DNA of 64,000 bases from Mitsuaria sp. GD03876 (lineage in GTDB: Bacteria > Pseudomonadota > Gammaproteobacteria > Burkholderiales > Burkholderiaceae_C), in contig NZ_JAOCCU010000012.1 of NCBI RefSeq assembly GCF_029840635.1, positions 84,802-148,801 of the forward strand, read 5' to 3'. Positions 1-20,385 of this stretch are shown here, in pieces (the first letter of the stretch is position 1; every line of letters begins with the position of its first letter). The position numbers were made by a program, and so were the translations under genes. Below the pieces are notes generated by a model. That model was not told where the DNA came from. It did no database searches and saw only the letters and a list, made by a program, of their open reading frames with translations.

Positions 1-40
1 CGCGATGCACAATCCGCCTGTCAACTGGTGATGCTTGAGT

Positions 41-550
41 TCAGAGGGCTTGCGCCTGCTCGAGCATCGTGCCGGCGTCGCTGACCTCGAACTTGCCAGG
101 CGCTTCGATGTTGAGGCTCTTCACCACGCCATCCTTCACCAGCATCGAGTAGCGCTGCGAGCGCAGGCCCATCCCGCGCGCGACGAGGTCGAGCGTCAGT
201 CCGGTCGCCTGCGTGAACGCGGCGCTGCCGTCGGCCATCATGCGCACCTTGCCGGCGGTCTTCTGGTCACGGCCCCAGGCGCCCATGACGAAGGCGTCGT
301 TGACCGACACGCACCAGACCTCGTCGACGCCGGCGGCCTTGAGCGCGTCCGCGTTCGCGACATAGCCCGGCACATGCTGCGCCGAGCACGTCGGCGTGAA
401 GGCACCCGGCAGCGCGAAGATCGCCACGGTCTTGCCCGCGGTCAGCTTCTCGATGTCGAAGGTGTTCGGACCGAGCGAACAGCCCTCGCCTTCCACTTCG
501 ATGAATTCCTGCAGATTGCCGGCCGGCAGACGGTCGCCCACTTTCAGCAT
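41..550 (-). CDS. Peroxiredoxin, Prx5-like
   Basis: 169-residue thiol peroxidase predicted to reduce H2O2 and alkyl hydroperoxides in the cytoplasm. The motif PGAFTPTCS with the peroxidatic cysteine at residue 55 is the Prx5/hybrid-type signature; a downstream MGAWGRDQ stretch also fits that subfamily. The open frame extends upstream to 679, but I place the start at the ATG at 550 because an AGGAG Shine-Dalgarno sits 7 nt before it and homology to the family begins there. The extension would cross the rpsQ terminator hairpin. It lies downstream of the S10 ribosomal operon, where many bacteria have rplN; the intervening terminator suggests it has its own promoter, although I see no clear one in the 50 bp available. 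Confidence 0.93.
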   Translation of the reverse strand: MLKVGDRLPAGNLQEFIEVEGEGCSLGPNTFDIEKLTAGKTVAIFALPGAFTPTCSAQHVPGYVANADALKAAGVDEVWCVSVNDAFVMGAWGRDQKTAGKVRMMADGSAAFTQATGLTLDLVARGMGLRSQRYSMLVKDGVVKSLNIEAPGKFEVSDAGTMLEQAQAL

Positions 551-601
551 GACGTGCTCCTGGTTCCTGTTGTCGATGGAATGAAGCGGCAGAGTGTGCC
601 G

Positions 602-652
602 CGAAAAATGAAGAATGGCTGGGCACCGGGAATACCGGCGCTCCAGCCATTC
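602..652 (-). terminator. Intrinsic terminator after rpsQ
   Basis: On the minus strand a perfect 10-bp stem (GAATGGCTGG / CCAGCCATTC) encloses an inner GC-rich stem with a TATT loop, followed by TTCATTTTTC. It lies 59 nt past the rpsQ stop and would end the S10 operon before the peroxiredoxin gene. Confidence 0.85.
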
Positions 653-710
653 AATGCATGACGCGGCGTGCCGCCCCATGCGTGCGCCGCCATTCGGGCG
701 GCGCCGGCGA

Positions 711-980
711 TCAGACCAGCTGAGCCTTCTCGACCAGGCGGGTCACGACCCAGCTCTTGGTCTTGGACAGCGGACGGCCTTCGGCGATCTCGACGATGTC
801 GCCCATCTTGTACTCGCCCTTTTCGTCATGGGCGTGGTACTTGCGGGAACGGGCCACGATCTTGCCGTACAGCTCGTGCTTGGCACGACGCTCGACCAGC
901 ACGGTGACGGTCTTGGCGCGCTTGTCGCTGACGACGCGACCGACCAGGGTGCGGGTGTTCTTCTCTTGAGCTTGCGTCAT
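711..980 (-). CDS. rpsQ: 30S ribosomal protein S17
   Basis: 89-residue primary 16S rRNA-binding protein of the small subunit (OB fold). The sequence shows the S17 core [17 protein letters not shown] and the later [15 protein letters not shown], at normal family length. Its ATG overlaps the rpmC stop by 4 nt, so the pair is probably translationally coupled. It is the last gene of this S10 operon: a strong hairpin plus U-run follows, and rplN is not downstream as it is in E. coli. Confidence 0.98.
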   Translation of the reverse strand: MTQAQEKNTRTLVGRVVSDKRAKTVTVLVERRAKHELYGKIVARSRKYHAHDEKGEYKMGDIVEIAEGRPLSKTKSWVVTRLVEKAQLV

Positions 981-1174
981 TTCGCGGCTCCCTTCTTCTC
1001 GGCCAGGATGGTCTTGGCGCGGGCGATGTCACGACGCGTATTGCCCAGCACCGAAGTGTTGGTCAGTTGTTGCGTCGCCTTTTGCATGCGCAGACCAAAG
1101 TGGGCCTTCAGCAGATCGGTGACTTCCTTCTTCAGGGCAGCCACGTCTTTCGCGCGCAGTTCAGATGCTTTCAT
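977..1174 (-). CDS. rpmC: 50S ribosomal protein L29
   Basis: 65-residue helical hairpin protein that lies at the peptide exit tunnel of the large subunit and forms part of the docking site for trigger factor and SRP. The N-terminus [10 protein letters not shown] and the [16 protein letters not shown] block are typical. It starts 14 nt after rplP and overlaps rpsQ by 4 nt. Confidence 0.98.
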   Translation of the reverse strand: MKASELRAKDVAALKKEVTDLLKAHFGLRMQKATQQLTNTSVLGNTRRDIARAKTILAEKKGAAK

Positions 1175-1188
1175 GGGGTGTTCTCCAA

Positions 1189-1605
1189 TCAGGCGCCGAG
1201 CTGGCGGGTCACGAAGGTGCAGCGCAGGGGCAGCTTGGCAGCGGCCAGCGTGAACGCCTCGCGCGCCAGAGCCTCAGGCACGCCGTTGACCTCGTAGAGC
1301 ACCTTGCCGGGCTGGATCTCAGCCACGTAGTACTCCGGGTTGCCCTTGCCGTTGCCCATACGGACTTCGGCGGGCTTTTGCGAGATCGGCTTGTCCGGGA
1401 AGATGCGGATGAAGATCCGGCCACCGCGCTTGATGTGACGCGAGATGGCGCGGCGAGCCGCTTCGATTTGGCGAGCCGTGATACGGCCGCGCTCGGTGGC
1501 CTTCAGGCCGAAGTCACCGAAAGCGACAGTCGCGCCGCGGGTCGCAACACCAGTGTTGCGGCCCTTTTGCTCCTTGCGATATTTGCGACGAGCGGGTTGC
1601 AGCAT
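1189..1605 (-). CDS. rplP: 50S ribosomal protein L16
   Basis: 138-residue large-subunit protein that contacts 23S rRNA near the A site and the peptidyl-transferase centre. The N-terminal [16 protein letters not shown], the [15 protein letters not shown] segment and [13 protein letters not shown] are diagnostic. Length is normal (E. coli 136). It sits 12 nt after rpsC in a tightly packed minus-strand operon. Confidence 0.98.
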   Translation of the reverse strand: MLQPARRKYRKEQKGRNTGVATRGATVAFGDFGLKATERGRITARQIEAARRAISRHIKRGGRIFIRIFPDKPISQKPAEVRMGNGKGNPEYYVAEIQPGKVLYEVNGVPEALAREAFTLAAAKLPLRCTFVTRQLGA

Positions 1606-1617
1606 GTTGAGTTCTCC

Positions 1618-2427
1618 TTACGCCTGGCCGCCGTCAGCGGCGGGCTTGCGCACCACACGCTTCGCAGCAGGCTTGTCGCCGCCTTCGGCAGGCTTGTCGC
1701 CACGACCGCGGCCACCCGGCGCGCCCGGACGGGCATTGCGACGGGGACGACGATCATCTTCGGCACCCGGGGGGGTGTTGATCACGGGGGCCTCGCCATT
1801 GGCCAGGCGGTCGCCGCGGTACACCCACACCTTGACGCCGATCACGCCGTAGGTGGTCTTGGCTTCGGAGAAGCCGTAATCGATGTCGGCCTTCAGGGTG
1901 TGCAGGGGCACACGACCTTCGCGATACCACTCGGTACGAGCGATTTCGATGCCGTTCAGACGGCCGGCGGACATGATCTTGATGCCCTGGGCGCCCAGGC
2001 GCATCGCGTTCTGCATCGCGCGCTTCATCGCGCGGCGGAACATGATGCGCTTCTCGAGCTGCTGGGTGATCGAGTCGGCGATCAGCTGGGCATCGATTTC
2101 GGGCTTGCGCACTTCTTCGATGTTGACCGCGACGGGCACGCCCAGACGCTTGGCCAGCTCGGCCTTCAGGTTCTCGATGTCCTCGCCCTTCTTGCCGATC
2201 ACCACGCCCGGACGGGCCGAGAAGATCGTGATGCGAGCGTTCTTGGCAGGACGCTCGATCAGGATGCGCGAAACGGCGGCGTTCTTCAGCTTGGCCTTCA
2301 GGAAGTCGCGCACTTGCAGATCTTCGGCCAGCATGCTGGCGAAGTTCTGGTTGTTCGCGTACCAGCGCGACGCCCAGTTACGGGTGACGGGCAGGCGGAA
2401 GCCAGTCGGATGAATTTTCTGTCCCAT
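1618..2427 (-). CDS. rpsC: 30S ribosomal protein S3, with extended tail
   Basis: 269-residue small-subunit protein at the mRNA entry channel, where it contributes to helicase activity. It opens [12 protein letters not shown] and has a type II KH domain with GKKG at residues 78-81, followed by the S3 C-terminal domain ([19 protein letters not shown]). Compared with about 233 residues in E. coli, it carries a roughly 50-60 residue disordered tail rich in Gly, Arg, Pro and Lys ([18 protein letters not shown] and beyond). Such tails occur in other Burkholderiales; here it is basic and would face the solvent side. Confidence 0.98.
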   Translation of the reverse strand: MGQKIHPTGFRLPVTRNWASRWYANNQNFASMLAEDLQVRDFLKAKLKNAAVSRILIERPAKNARITIFSARPGVVIGKKGEDIENLKAELAKRLGVPVAVNIEEVRKPEIDAQLIADSITQQLEKRIMFRRAMKRAMQNAMRLGAQGIKIMSAGRLNGIEIARTEWYREGRVPLHTLKADIDYGFSEAKTTYGVIGVKVWVYRGDRLANGEAPVINTPPGAEDDRRPRRNARPGAPGGRGRGDKPAEGGDKPAAKRVVRKPAADGGQA

Positions 2428-2442
2428 AGTCTTCCTTCAGGC

Positions 2443-2772
2443 TCAGTTGCCGACGGTCACGTAGATATGGCAGGTCGGCTTGCTGATGCGGTTGCCGCGG
2501 CCCTTGGCGCGCGCGGAGAACCGCTTCAGCGTGGTGCCCTGCTCCACGTAGATCGAAGTGACCTTCAGCTCGTCAATGTCGGCACCGTCGTTGTGCTCGG
2601 CATTGGCGATGGCCGATTCCAGCGCCTTCTTGATGATCAGCGCGGCCTTCTTCTGGGTGAACTCGAGGATGTTCAGCGCTTGATCCACCTTCTTGCCGCG
2701 GATCAGGTCCGCCACGAGGCGGCCCTTATCAAACGACAGGCGGACGCCACGAACGATTGCTTTGGTTTCCAT
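2443..2772 (-). CDS. rplV: 50S ribosomal protein L22
   Basis: 109-residue large-subunit protein whose beta-hairpin lines the exit tunnel. Typical blocks are [20 protein letters not shown] and [16 protein letters not shown]. An in-frame ATG exists at 2781 (three residues longer), but I prefer 2772: AAGGA lies 8 nt upstream of it, whereas the 2781 ATG almost touches that same Shine-Dalgarno, and E. coli L22 also begins MET. The phenylalanine in RLSFDKGR is unremarkable. It lies 11 nt after rpsS. Confidence 0.96.
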   Translation of the reverse strand: METKAIVRGVRLSFDKGRLVADLIRGKKVDQALNILEFTQKKAALIIKKALESAIANAEHNDGADIDELKVTSIYVEQGTTLKRFSARAKGRGNRISKPTCHIYVTVGN

Positions 2773-2783
2773 CGTCGTCATCC

Positions 2784-3062
2784 TTACTTCTTGCCGGCCT
2801 TCTTGTCGGCCGGGTGGCCCTTGAAGGTGCGGGTCAGAGCGAATTCACCCAGCTTGTGGCCAACCATCTGGTCAGACACATAGACCGGCACGTGCTGCTT
2901 GCCGTTGTGCACGGCGATCGTCAGACCGATGAACTCGGGCAGGATCGTCGAGCGGCGCGACCAGGTCTTGATGGGCTTCTTGTCCTTGATGGCAACGGCC
3001 TTGTCGACCTTGGCCATCAGGTGGTGATCCACGAAGGGACCCTTCTTGAGGGAACGAGCCAT
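2784..3062 (-). CDS. rpsS: 30S ribosomal protein S19
   Basis: 92-residue protein of the 30S head that contacts S13 and the A-site finger. [37 protein letters not shown] and [12 protein letters not shown] are all canonical. It has the normal length and lies 13 nt after rplB, inside the S10 operon. Confidence 0.98.
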   Translation of the reverse strand: MARSLKKGPFVDHHLMAKVDKAVAIKDKKPIKTWSRRSTILPEFIGLTIAVHNGKQHVPVYVSDQMVGHKLGEFALTRTFKGHPADKKAGKK

Positions 3063-3075
3063 GTTGGTCTACCCC

Positions 3076-3900
3076 TTACTTCTTGCGACGCGAGACGATG
3101 AAGGTCTGCGTGCGCTTGTTGTTGCGAGTGCGGTAGCCCTTCGTCAGGGTGTTCCACGGCGACACAGGGGCCTGACCTTCACCCGTACGACCCTCACCAC
3201 CACCGTGCGGGTGGTCGACCGGGTTCATGGCGGTACCACGCACGGTCGGGCGGATGCCCTTCCAGCGGATGGCGCCGGCCTTGCCGTACTGGCGCAGGCT
3301 GTGCTCTTCGTTGCTCACTTCGCCGATCGTCGCGCGGCAGTCGATGTGCACGCGGCGGACTTCGCCGGAGCGCAGACGGATCTGGGCGTACGAGCCATCA
3401 CGCGCCATCAGCACCACGGAGGTACCGGCGGAACGGGCGATCTGGGCACCCTTGCTCGGCAACAGTTCCACGCAGTGGATCGTCGAACCCACGGGGATGT
3501 TGCGGATGGGCAGCGTGTTGCCGACCTTGATCGGGGCTTCCGCGCCGCTCAGGATCGTGGAACCGACGTCCAGGTTGCGCGGCGCGATGATGTAGCGACG
3601 CTCGCCATCGGCGTAGCACACCAGGGCGATGTGGGCCGTGCGGTTCGGGTCGTACTCGATGCGCTCGACCTTCGCCGGGATGCCGTCCTTGTTGCGACGG
3701 AAGTCCACCACGCGGTAGTGGTGCTTGTGACCACCGCCCTTGTGGCGCATCGTGATGTGACCGTTGTTGTTACGGCCAGCGTTCTGCTTCTGGGGCTCGA
3801 GCAGCGAAGCTTCGGGAGCGCCCTTGTGCAGGTGCTTGTGCACCACCTTCACCACGCCACGACGGCCAGGCGAAGTCGGCTTGACTTTAACGACGGCCAT
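3076..3900 (-). CDS. rplB: 50S ribosomal protein L2
   Basis: 274-residue protein needed for subunit association and peptidyl transfer. It has the RNA-binding N-terminal domain and the highly conserved C-terminal [14 protein letters not shown] loop, which includes the near-catalytic histidine. The C-terminus ends in the usual basic tail ([21 protein letters not shown]). It shares 1 nt with the rplW stop. Confidence 0.98.
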   Translation of the reverse strand: MAVVKVKPTSPGRRGVVKVVHKHLHKGAPEASLLEPQKQNAGRNNNGHITMRHKGGGHKHHYRVVDFRRNKDGIPAKVERIEYDPNRTAHIALVCYADGERRYIIAPRNLDVGSTILSGAEAPIKVGNTLPIRNIPVGSTIHCVELLPSKGAQIARSAGTSVVLMARDGSYAQIRLRSGEVRRVHIDCRATIGEVSNEEHSLRQYGKAGAIRWKGIRPTVRGTAMNPVDHPHGGGEGRTGEGQAPVSPWNTLTKGYRTRNNKRTQTFIVSRRKK

Positions 3901-4214
3901 TACGCAGCCTCCCCGGAGAAGTTGAGCTCCTGGCCAGCCTTCAGCGACACGTACGCCTTCTTGACGTGGTCGCGACGGCCAACACGGCCACCGAAGCGCT
4001 TGGTCTTGCCCTTGACGTTGACGATGTTCACCGCCTCGACCTCAACCTTGAACATTTGTTCAACGGCAGCCTTGACTTCCGGCTTGGTCGCGTCGCGCAG
4101 GACCTTGAACAGGACTTGGTTGTGCTTTTCGCCAGCCATCGTGGCCTTCTCGGACACGATCGGAGCGAGCAGCACCTTGGCCAGACGGCCTTCAGCAAAC
4201 TTGGGCGCGCTCAT
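3900..4214 (-). CDS. rplW: 50S ribosomal protein L23
   Basis: 104-residue exit-tunnel protein that is the main trigger factor and SRP docking site. The core [20 protein letters not shown] and the [23 protein letters not shown] loop are characteristic. It overlaps rplD by 4 nt and rplB by 1 nt, implying coupled translation. Confidence 0.98.
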   Translation of the reverse strand: MSAPKFAEGRLAKVLLAPIVSEKATMAGEKHNQVLFKVLRDATKPEVKAAVEQMFKVEVEAVNIVNVKGKTKRFGGRVGRRDHVKKAYVSLKAGQELNFSGEAA

Positions 4215-4831
4215 GCCAGCATCTCCTTCAGTTGCTCGATCGCCGCCTTCGTCACCAGGACCTTCTTGTAGAAGACCAGCGACAGCGGATCGACGTAGCG
4301 CGGCTCGACGACCAGCACGTTGGCCAGGTTGCGCGAGGCCAGCAGCAGGTTGTCGTCGACCTGGTCGGAGATCACCATGACGTGATCCAGACCCATGGCC
4401 TTGAGCTTGGCGGCGAGCAGCTTGGTCTTCGGGGCTTCGATCGCGATCGAATCCACGACGGCCAGGCGGCCTTCACGGGCCAGCTGCGACAGGATCGCGG
4501 CCATGCCGGCGCGGTACATCTTCTTGTTCAGCTTGTGCGAGAAGTTCTCGTCAGGCTTGTTCGGGAAGATGCGACCGCCCCCGCGCCACAGCGGCGACGA
4601 GGTCATACCAGCACGGGCGTTGCCGGTGCCCTTCTGACGGAACGGCTTCTTCGTCGAGTGACGAACTTCGGCGCGGGTCAGCTGAGCGCGGGTGCCTTGG
4701 CGGGCGTTGGCCTGGTAGGCCACGACGACCTGGTGCACCAGGGCTTCGTTGTAATCGCGAGCGAAAAGGGTATCCGGGGCGTCGACCTTCGACGTCGCCT
4801 GACCCTGCTCATTCAGGAGCTCGAGTTGCAT
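4211..4831 (-). CDS. rplD: 50S ribosomal protein L4
   Basis: 206-residue protein with an extended loop in the exit tunnel ([35 protein letters not shown]). In E. coli L4 also represses the S10 operon by acting on the mRNA leader. If that happens here, the relevant leader is upstream of rplC, because rpsJ is separated by a terminator. It overlaps rplW by 4 nt and rplC by 1 nt. Confidence 0.98.
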   Translation of the reverse strand: MQLELLNEQGQATSKVDAPDTLFARDYNEALVHQVVVAYQANARQGTRAQLTRAEVRHSTKKPFRQKGTGNARAGMTSSPLWRGGGRIFPNKPDENFSHKLNKKMYRAGMAAILSQLAREGRLAVVDSIAIEAPKTKLLAAKLKAMGLDHVMVISDQVDDNLLLASRNLANVLVVEPRYVDPLSLVFYKKVLVTKAAIEQLKEMLA

Positions 4832-5502
4832 CAGTTGGCTCCCTTCTTGGCCTTGACCTTGACGGCCGGATGGATCACGACGAATCCTTCCTTCGCGCCA
4901 GGAACGGCACCACGGACCAGCACCAGCTGGCGGGCTTCGTCGATGCGGACGACATCCAGGTTCTGGACGGTCACGGTGACGTCGCCGAGGTGGCCCGACA
5001 TTTTCTTGCCCGGGAACACGCGGCCCGGATCCTGCGCCATCGAGATGGAGCCAGGAACGTTGTGCGAGCGGCTGTTACCGTGCGAAGCGCGCTGCGAACC
5101 GAAGTTGTGGCGCTTGATGGTGCCTGCGAAGCCCTTACCGATCGAGGTGCCCTGCACGTCGACCAGTTGGCCGGCGGCGAACAGCGTCACGGGGACTTGG
5201 GCGCCAGCCTTGTACTCGGCGGCGACCGCGGCATCCACGCGGAATTCCTTGATGATTTCACCGGCTTCGACGCCAGCCTTCGCGAGGTGACCCGCTTCCG
5301 GCTTGGTGACACGGGACGCCTTGCGCGTGCCGTAGGTCACCTGGATGGCGCTGTAGCCGTCGGACTCTTCGGTCTTGATCTGGGTCACGCGGTTGTTGGA
5401 CACGTCCAGCACGGTCACGGGGACGGTATCGCCGTCGACCGTGAACACACGCATCATGCCAACCTTGCGGCCCAGCAATCCGAGACGATTGCTAAGACTC
5501 AT
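4831..5502 (-). CDS. rplC: 50S ribosomal protein L3
   Basis: 223-residue early-assembly protein that reaches towards the peptidyl-transferase centre. [14 protein letters not shown] and [21 protein letters not shown] are diagnostic. The open frame continues upstream to 5772, but the ATG at 5502 follows AGGAGAAAACC at good spacing and begins the conserved protein. It is the first gene of its transcription unit: a promoter lies about 190 bp upstream, and a terminator separates it from rpsJ. Confidence 0.97.
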   Translation of the reverse strand: MSLSNRLGLLGRKVGMMRVFTVDGDTVPVTVLDVSNNRVTQIKTEESDGYSAIQVTYGTRKASRVTKPEAGHLAKAGVEAGEIIKEFRVDAAVAAEYKAGAQVPVTLFAAGQLVDVQGTSIGKGFAGTIKRHNFGSQRASHGNSRSHNVPGSISMAQDPGRVFPGKKMSGHLGDVTVTVQNLDVVRIDEARQLVLVRGAVPGAKEGFVVIHPAVKVKAKKGAN

Positions 5503-5696
5503 GGTTTTCTCCTGACCCCGAACGCGCCGACGGAGACACCACCGCGCGCCTGAAGTCATTTCACACACCCGACATCGATTGGCCGGGCCGACAAGAGCAC
5601 CGCGTGCTTGAGAGGACAGGAGTAAAGGCCCCAACCCCTCCGCTCGCGCGATGCAACGAAACCGCACCAGGGAGTCCCGGCGCGGAAAAGCTGGCG

Positions 5697-5726
5697 AGTA
5701 TAGCGCCAACCCTGATAAGGCCGCAA
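5697..5726 (-). promoter_or_regulatory. Sigma-70-type promoter for rplC operon
   Basis: On the minus strand TTGCGG (5726-5721), an 18-bp spacer and TATACT (5702-5697). Transcription would start near 5690, giving a leader of about 185 nt before rplC, long enough for an L4-type regulatory structure. Apart from this promoter and the rpsJ terminator I recognise nothing else in 5503-5844. Confidence 0.65.
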
Positions 5727-5781
5727 GCGGCGCGATGCCGCCCGCCCACGTGAGCCGGGGCTCGCCGGGCATTCGGCAATG

Positions 5782-5807
5782 AAAAAGGCGACCCGAAGGT
5801 CGCCTTT
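5782..5807 (-). terminator. Intrinsic terminator after rpsJ
   Basis: Perfect 10-bp inverted repeat (AAAGGCGACC / GGTCGCCTTT) with a TTCG tetraloop on the minus strand, then five T. It lies 37 nt beyond the rpsJ stop and splits rpsJ from rplC. Confidence 0.9.
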
Positions 5808-5844
5808 CAGGCAGCGGCCGGAAAACTCCGGCGCCACAGCCGCA

Positions 5845-6159
5845 TCACTGCAGCTTGATCTCGACGTCCACGCCGGCCGGCAGGTCCAGCTTCATCAGCG
5901 CGTCGACCGTCTTGTCGGTCGGATCGACGATGTCCATCAGACGCTGGTGAGTGCGGATTTCAAACTGGTCGCGCGAGGTCTTGTTGACGTGCGGCGAACG
6001 CAGGATGTCGAAACGTTCCTTGCGGGTCGGCAGGGGCACGGGGCCCTTGACGATCGCGCCGGTGCGCTTGGCGGTGTCCACGATCTCGAGGGCCGATTGG
6101 TCGATCAGCTTGTAATCGAAGGCCTTCAGCCGGATGCGGATCTTTTGCTTGGTAGACAT
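5845..6159 (-). CDS. rpsJ: 30S ribosomal protein S10 (NusE)
   Basis: 104-residue protein of the 30S head that also acts, as NusE, in antitermination with Nus[39 protein letters not shown] and [12 protein letters not shown] are canonical. Its start has GAAGGA upstream. It follows tuf by 135 nt and ends at a strong terminator, so it behaves as the last gene of the str operon rather than the first of the S10 operon. Confidence 0.98.
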   Translation of the reverse strand: MSTKQKIRIRLKAFDYKLIDQSALEIVDTAKRTGAIVKGPVPLPTRKERFDILRSPHVNKTSRDQFEIRTHQRLMDIVDPTDKTVDALMKLDLPAGVDVEIKLQ

Positions 6160-6294
6160 GACTTTTCCTTCAAAGAGCGACGCAATGTTTCAGGCATTGC
6201 GGAGGCAGCGATGGCGCCGCCGAGTCTCGAGCGCGTCGCCCCGCCGGAGCGAGACGACGCCTTCAGCGATACCCGACGGGTACCAGCAGAAGAT

Positions 6295-7485
<1,191 letters not shown>

Positions 7486-7603
7486 TTCAATTCTCCAAAA
7501 AGAGCATCTGTCCGGTCTGTTGGTTTAGCGTTTCCGCAGCATCCTGATTCCCCGGCGACCGGCAACCGGGAGGAAAGGCTGCGAAGACGATTCGATGATC
7601 GAA

Positions 7604-7637
7604 AACGAAACGAGCCGGCACTCGGAAGCGCCGGCTC
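7604..7637 (-). terminator. Possible weak terminator between fusA and tuf
   Basis: On the minus strand GAGCCGGC pairs with GCCGGCTC (8 bp, 10-nt loop), followed by GTTTCGTTTTC. The broken T-run suggests partial termination or mRNA 3'-end protection rather than a full stop. Confidence 0.5.
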
Positions 7638-7643
7638 AGTGCA

Positions 7644-9746
<2,103 letters not shown>

Positions 9747-9815
9747 GGTGTCACTCCAAATGCATGGAGCCGCCATCGGGTCAGTAATAACCCGAGGCGG
9801 CCAGAGAGGTCTTGA

Positions 9816-10286
9816 TTAGAAGCGGAAGTGCGAGAACGCCTTGTTGGCGTCTGCCATGCGGTGGACTTCGTCGCGCTTCTTCATCGCGCCACCACGGCCT
9901 TCCGAGGCCTCCAGCAGTTCGTTGGCCAGACGTTGGGCCATCGACTTCTCACCGCGCTTGCGCGCGGATTCCTTCAGCCAGCGCATGGCGAGGGCCAGAC
10001 GGCGGACGGGGCGAACTTCCACGGGAACTTGGTAGTTCGCACCGCCAACGCGACGGGACTTCACTTCGACCATGGGCTTCACGTTGTTGATCGCGATCAT
10101 GAAGATCTCGAGCGGATCCTTGCCGGACTTCTGCTCGACTTGCTCCAGGGCGCCGTAAATGATGCGCTCTGCAACGGCCTTCTTGCCCGATTCCATGATG
10201 ACGTTCATGAACTTGGACAGATCAACGCTACCGAACTTCGGGTCCGGCAGGATCTCGCGCTTGGGTACTTCGCGACGACGTGGCAT
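9816..10286 (-). CDS. rpsG: 30S ribosomal protein S7
   Basis: 156-residue primary assembly protein of the 30S head near the E site. [20 protein letters not shown] and [21 protein letters not shown] are canonical, and length matches the family. In E. coli S7 regulates the str operon through the rpsL-rpsG junction; the 153-nt gap here could serve similarly, but I did not identify a specific structure. Confidence 0.98.
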   Translation of the reverse strand: MPRRREVPKREILPDPKFGSVDLSKFMNVIMESGKKAVAERIIYGALEQVEQKSGKDPLEIFMIAINNVKPMVEVKSRRVGGANYQVPVEVRPVRRLALAMRWLKESARKRGEKSMAQRLANELLEASEGRGGAMKKRDEVHRMADANKAFSHFRF

Positions 10287-10439
10287 GGGATTCTTCCTTC
10301 AATGCTTCAGTTGGTCAGGGCTCTCGCCCCGCCGCGGATCTCCACCGACATCTGGGGGATCCACTTACTCGGTTGTCGGTGCACACGCACCTGAACCGCA
10401 AAAATTCAGTGACCGCTCGGTCACCAAGACCTGGCTTGA

Positions 10440-10817
10440 TTAAGCCTTCTTCGGGCGCTTCGCGCCGTACTTGGAACGCGACTGCTTGCGATCCTTGACG
10501 CCCTGCAGGTCCAGCGAACCGCGCACGATGTGGTAACGCACACCCGGCAAGTCCTTGACCCGGCCGCCGCGGACCAGCACGACGCTGTGTTCCTGCAGGT
10601 TGTGGCCTTCACCGCCGATGTACGAGATGACCTCGAAACCGTTGGTCAGGCGCACCTTGGCGACCTTACGAAGCGCCGAGTTCGGCTTCTTCGGGGTGGT
10701 GGTGTACACGCGGGTGCAGACGCCACGACGTTGCGGGCACGACTGCATGGCCGGCGACTTGGATTTCGTCACCTCGGTCTCACGACCGTGGCGAACGAGC
10801 TGATTGATGGTTGGCAT
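10440..10817 (-). CDS. rpsL: 30S ribosomal protein S12
   Basis: 125-residue decoding-centre protein and first gene of the str operon. The streptomycin-determining loops [12 protein letters not shown] and [14 protein letters not shown] keep the wild-type lysines. The frame is open to 10940, but the ATG at 10817 begins the universal [10 protein letters not shown] sigma-70-type promoter lies about 185 bp upstream next to the divergent PIN gene. Confidence 0.98.
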   Translation of the reverse strand: MPTINQLVRHGRETEVTKSKSPAMQSCPQRRGVCTRVYTTTPKKPNSALRKVAKVRLTNGFEVISYIGGEGHNLQEHSVVLVRGGRVKDLPGVRYHIVRGSLDLQGVKDRKQSRSKYGAKRPKKA

Positions 10818-11000
10818 AAGTAACTTGTTCCCGTTTGAAGTCACAACCCCAGCCGGCCTTGGCCTCGCGGAACCGCGTGAGATCGAGGCGTTCCACAAGC
10901 GACAAAAGCGCAGCGCCTTGCGGCACCACGCTCGAATCAACCCCGCGACCGGTTCGAAACCTGGCCTCGGGACGCATCAAGACATGCTGGAGAGCCGGCG

Positions 11001-11030
11001 ATTGTAGGCGAGTTCGATGAAATCGCACAA
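11001..11030 (-). promoter_or_regulatory. Promoter for the str operon
   Basis: Minus-strand TTGTGC (11030-11025), 18-bp spacer, TACAAT (11006-11001). The start point would be near 10994, giving a leader of about 177 nt before rpsL. The -35 box ends only 7 bp from the start codon of the divergent PIN gene. Confidence 0.65.
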
Positions 11031-11036
11031 GGCGCT

Positions 11037-11552
11037 ATGCTGCCGGACCCTATGCAAGACGCTGATTCCCCCGCCCCTGCGCAGCTTTCCGACAACGCCG
11101 GACCGCCGACGCCGATCGTGATCCTGGACACGCAGGTCGTGATGGACTGGCTGGTGTTCGACGAGCAAAGCCTTCGGCCACTCATCGCCGCCGTTGAGAG
11201 CCGGCACTTACTTTGGACCGCGACCGACGCGATGAAGGCGGAGCTGCTCCATGTCATCGGACGGGGCGTGGCGGCCAGCTATCGACCGGACGTGGCGCGC
11301 GTGCACGCCGCCTTCGAGCGGCACTGCCGCTTCGTCGCCGAACCGGTCCTCGGCATCGCCCGGCCGCGCTGCAGCGACCCGGACGACCAGAAATTCATCG
11401 ATCTGGGCCTCTCGCTGGCCGCGGCGCAGCCGACCTGGCTGATCTCGCGCGACCGCGCCGTGCTCAAGGTGGCCAAGCGCGCCGCCAAGCTCGGCTTGCC
11501 GATCCTGTCGCCGACCGCCTGGCTGAAGCTGAACGCGCCGCCAGCCGCCTGA
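11037..11552 (+). CDS. PIN-domain nuclease, toxin-like (COG1569 type)
   Basis: 171-residue protein with a PIN-like ribonuclease core: VILDTQVVMDWL (Asp31), Glu69, the SDPDDQKFID acidic cluster (Asp114/116/117) and LISRDRAVLK (Asp139). This matches the family annotated as putative toxin-antitoxin toxin, PIN family. Active-site acidic residues appear intact. No antitoxin-sized gene is adjacent: it stands alone on the plus strand between the rpoC terminator and the str promoter. The start at 11037 has only a weak AAGG; Met6 at 11052 is an alternative. Whether it acts as a toxin or in RNA processing cannot be decided from sequence. Confidence 0.8.
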   Translation: MLPDPMQDADSPAPAQLSDNAGPPTPIVILDTQVVMDWLVFDEQSLRPLIAAVESRHLLWTATDAMKAELLHVIGRGVAASYRPDVARVHAAFERHCRFVAEPVLGIARPRCSDPDDQKFIDLGLSLAAAQPTWLISRDRAVLKVAKRAAKLGLPILSPTAWLKLNAPPAA

Positions 11553-11564
11553 TTCCACGAGCAC

Positions 11565-11604
11565 AAAGAAAAAGGCTGCCGCCCTGGTCGGGTCGGCAGC
11601 CTTT
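11565..11604 (-). terminator. Terminator of rpoC, probably bidirectional
   Basis: 11-bp perfect stem AAAGGCTGCCG / CGGCAGCCTTT with a 12-nt loop. On the minus strand it is followed by TTTTTCTTT, ending the rpoBC unit 38 nt after rpoC. It also lies 19 nt past the PIN stop on the plus strand, where the T-run is short. Confidence 0.9.
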
Positions 11605-11641
11605 CGGACGAGCCCCGAAGGGCTCGGCGTGGCGCTGAGGC

Positions 11642-15865
<4,224 letters not shown>

Positions 15866-15883
15866 ACGATTCTCCTGTTCCCT

Positions 15884-20005
<4,122 letters not shown>

Positions 20006-20385
20006 AAAGACTCCGTGTCGAGCGCGCCCCTGGCCGTGAGGCGCGCTGCGTCGGCGACTGGCTGTTCGGGCGTTGCACCCGAAGCTTGGTGGTTGGCCAC
20101 TACCAACCGCTGGCGGACAACCCCGGGGCACCGGACGTCATCGAGGGCGTTGCACCCCACGCATGACGCACGGTTGGACCGCGGTCCGACCAAACCGTTC
20201 TCTGCAGTCGGATCAGAGAACACTCGAAAGAACCGTGCATGATACAGCACGATGCTTTCGATTGCTCTTTGTCAACCGAAACCATCCCAGGGCATACCCT
20301 GAAACGAGGAAAGGGGAGGCCCTGTCGGACCACCCCTCTCGCGGTGCGGGAGCAGATGAACGAGTCATCCGATCCCAACAAGGTC
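20006..20385 (-). promoter_or_regulatory. rplL-rpoB intergenic region with attenuator-like hairpin
   Basis: 380 nt without a gene. At 20313-20336 the minus strand folds GGGGTGGTCC / GGGCCTCCCC (one mismatch, one G-U pair, GACA loop) followed by TTTCCTCGTTTC, which fits partial termination between the L7/L12 and polymerase genes. A second perfect palindrome, GGACCGCGGTCC, lies at 20176-20187. A minus-strand TTGACA (20275-20270) is 25 bp from a TATCAT, too far for a normal promoter. Confidence 0.55.

Noticed and set aside
20239..20275. Perfect minus-strand TTGACA with TATCAT in the rplL-rpoB spacer as an rpoB promoter.
   Set aside because: The spacer is 25 bp, far from 16-19 bp, and no alternative -10 fits.
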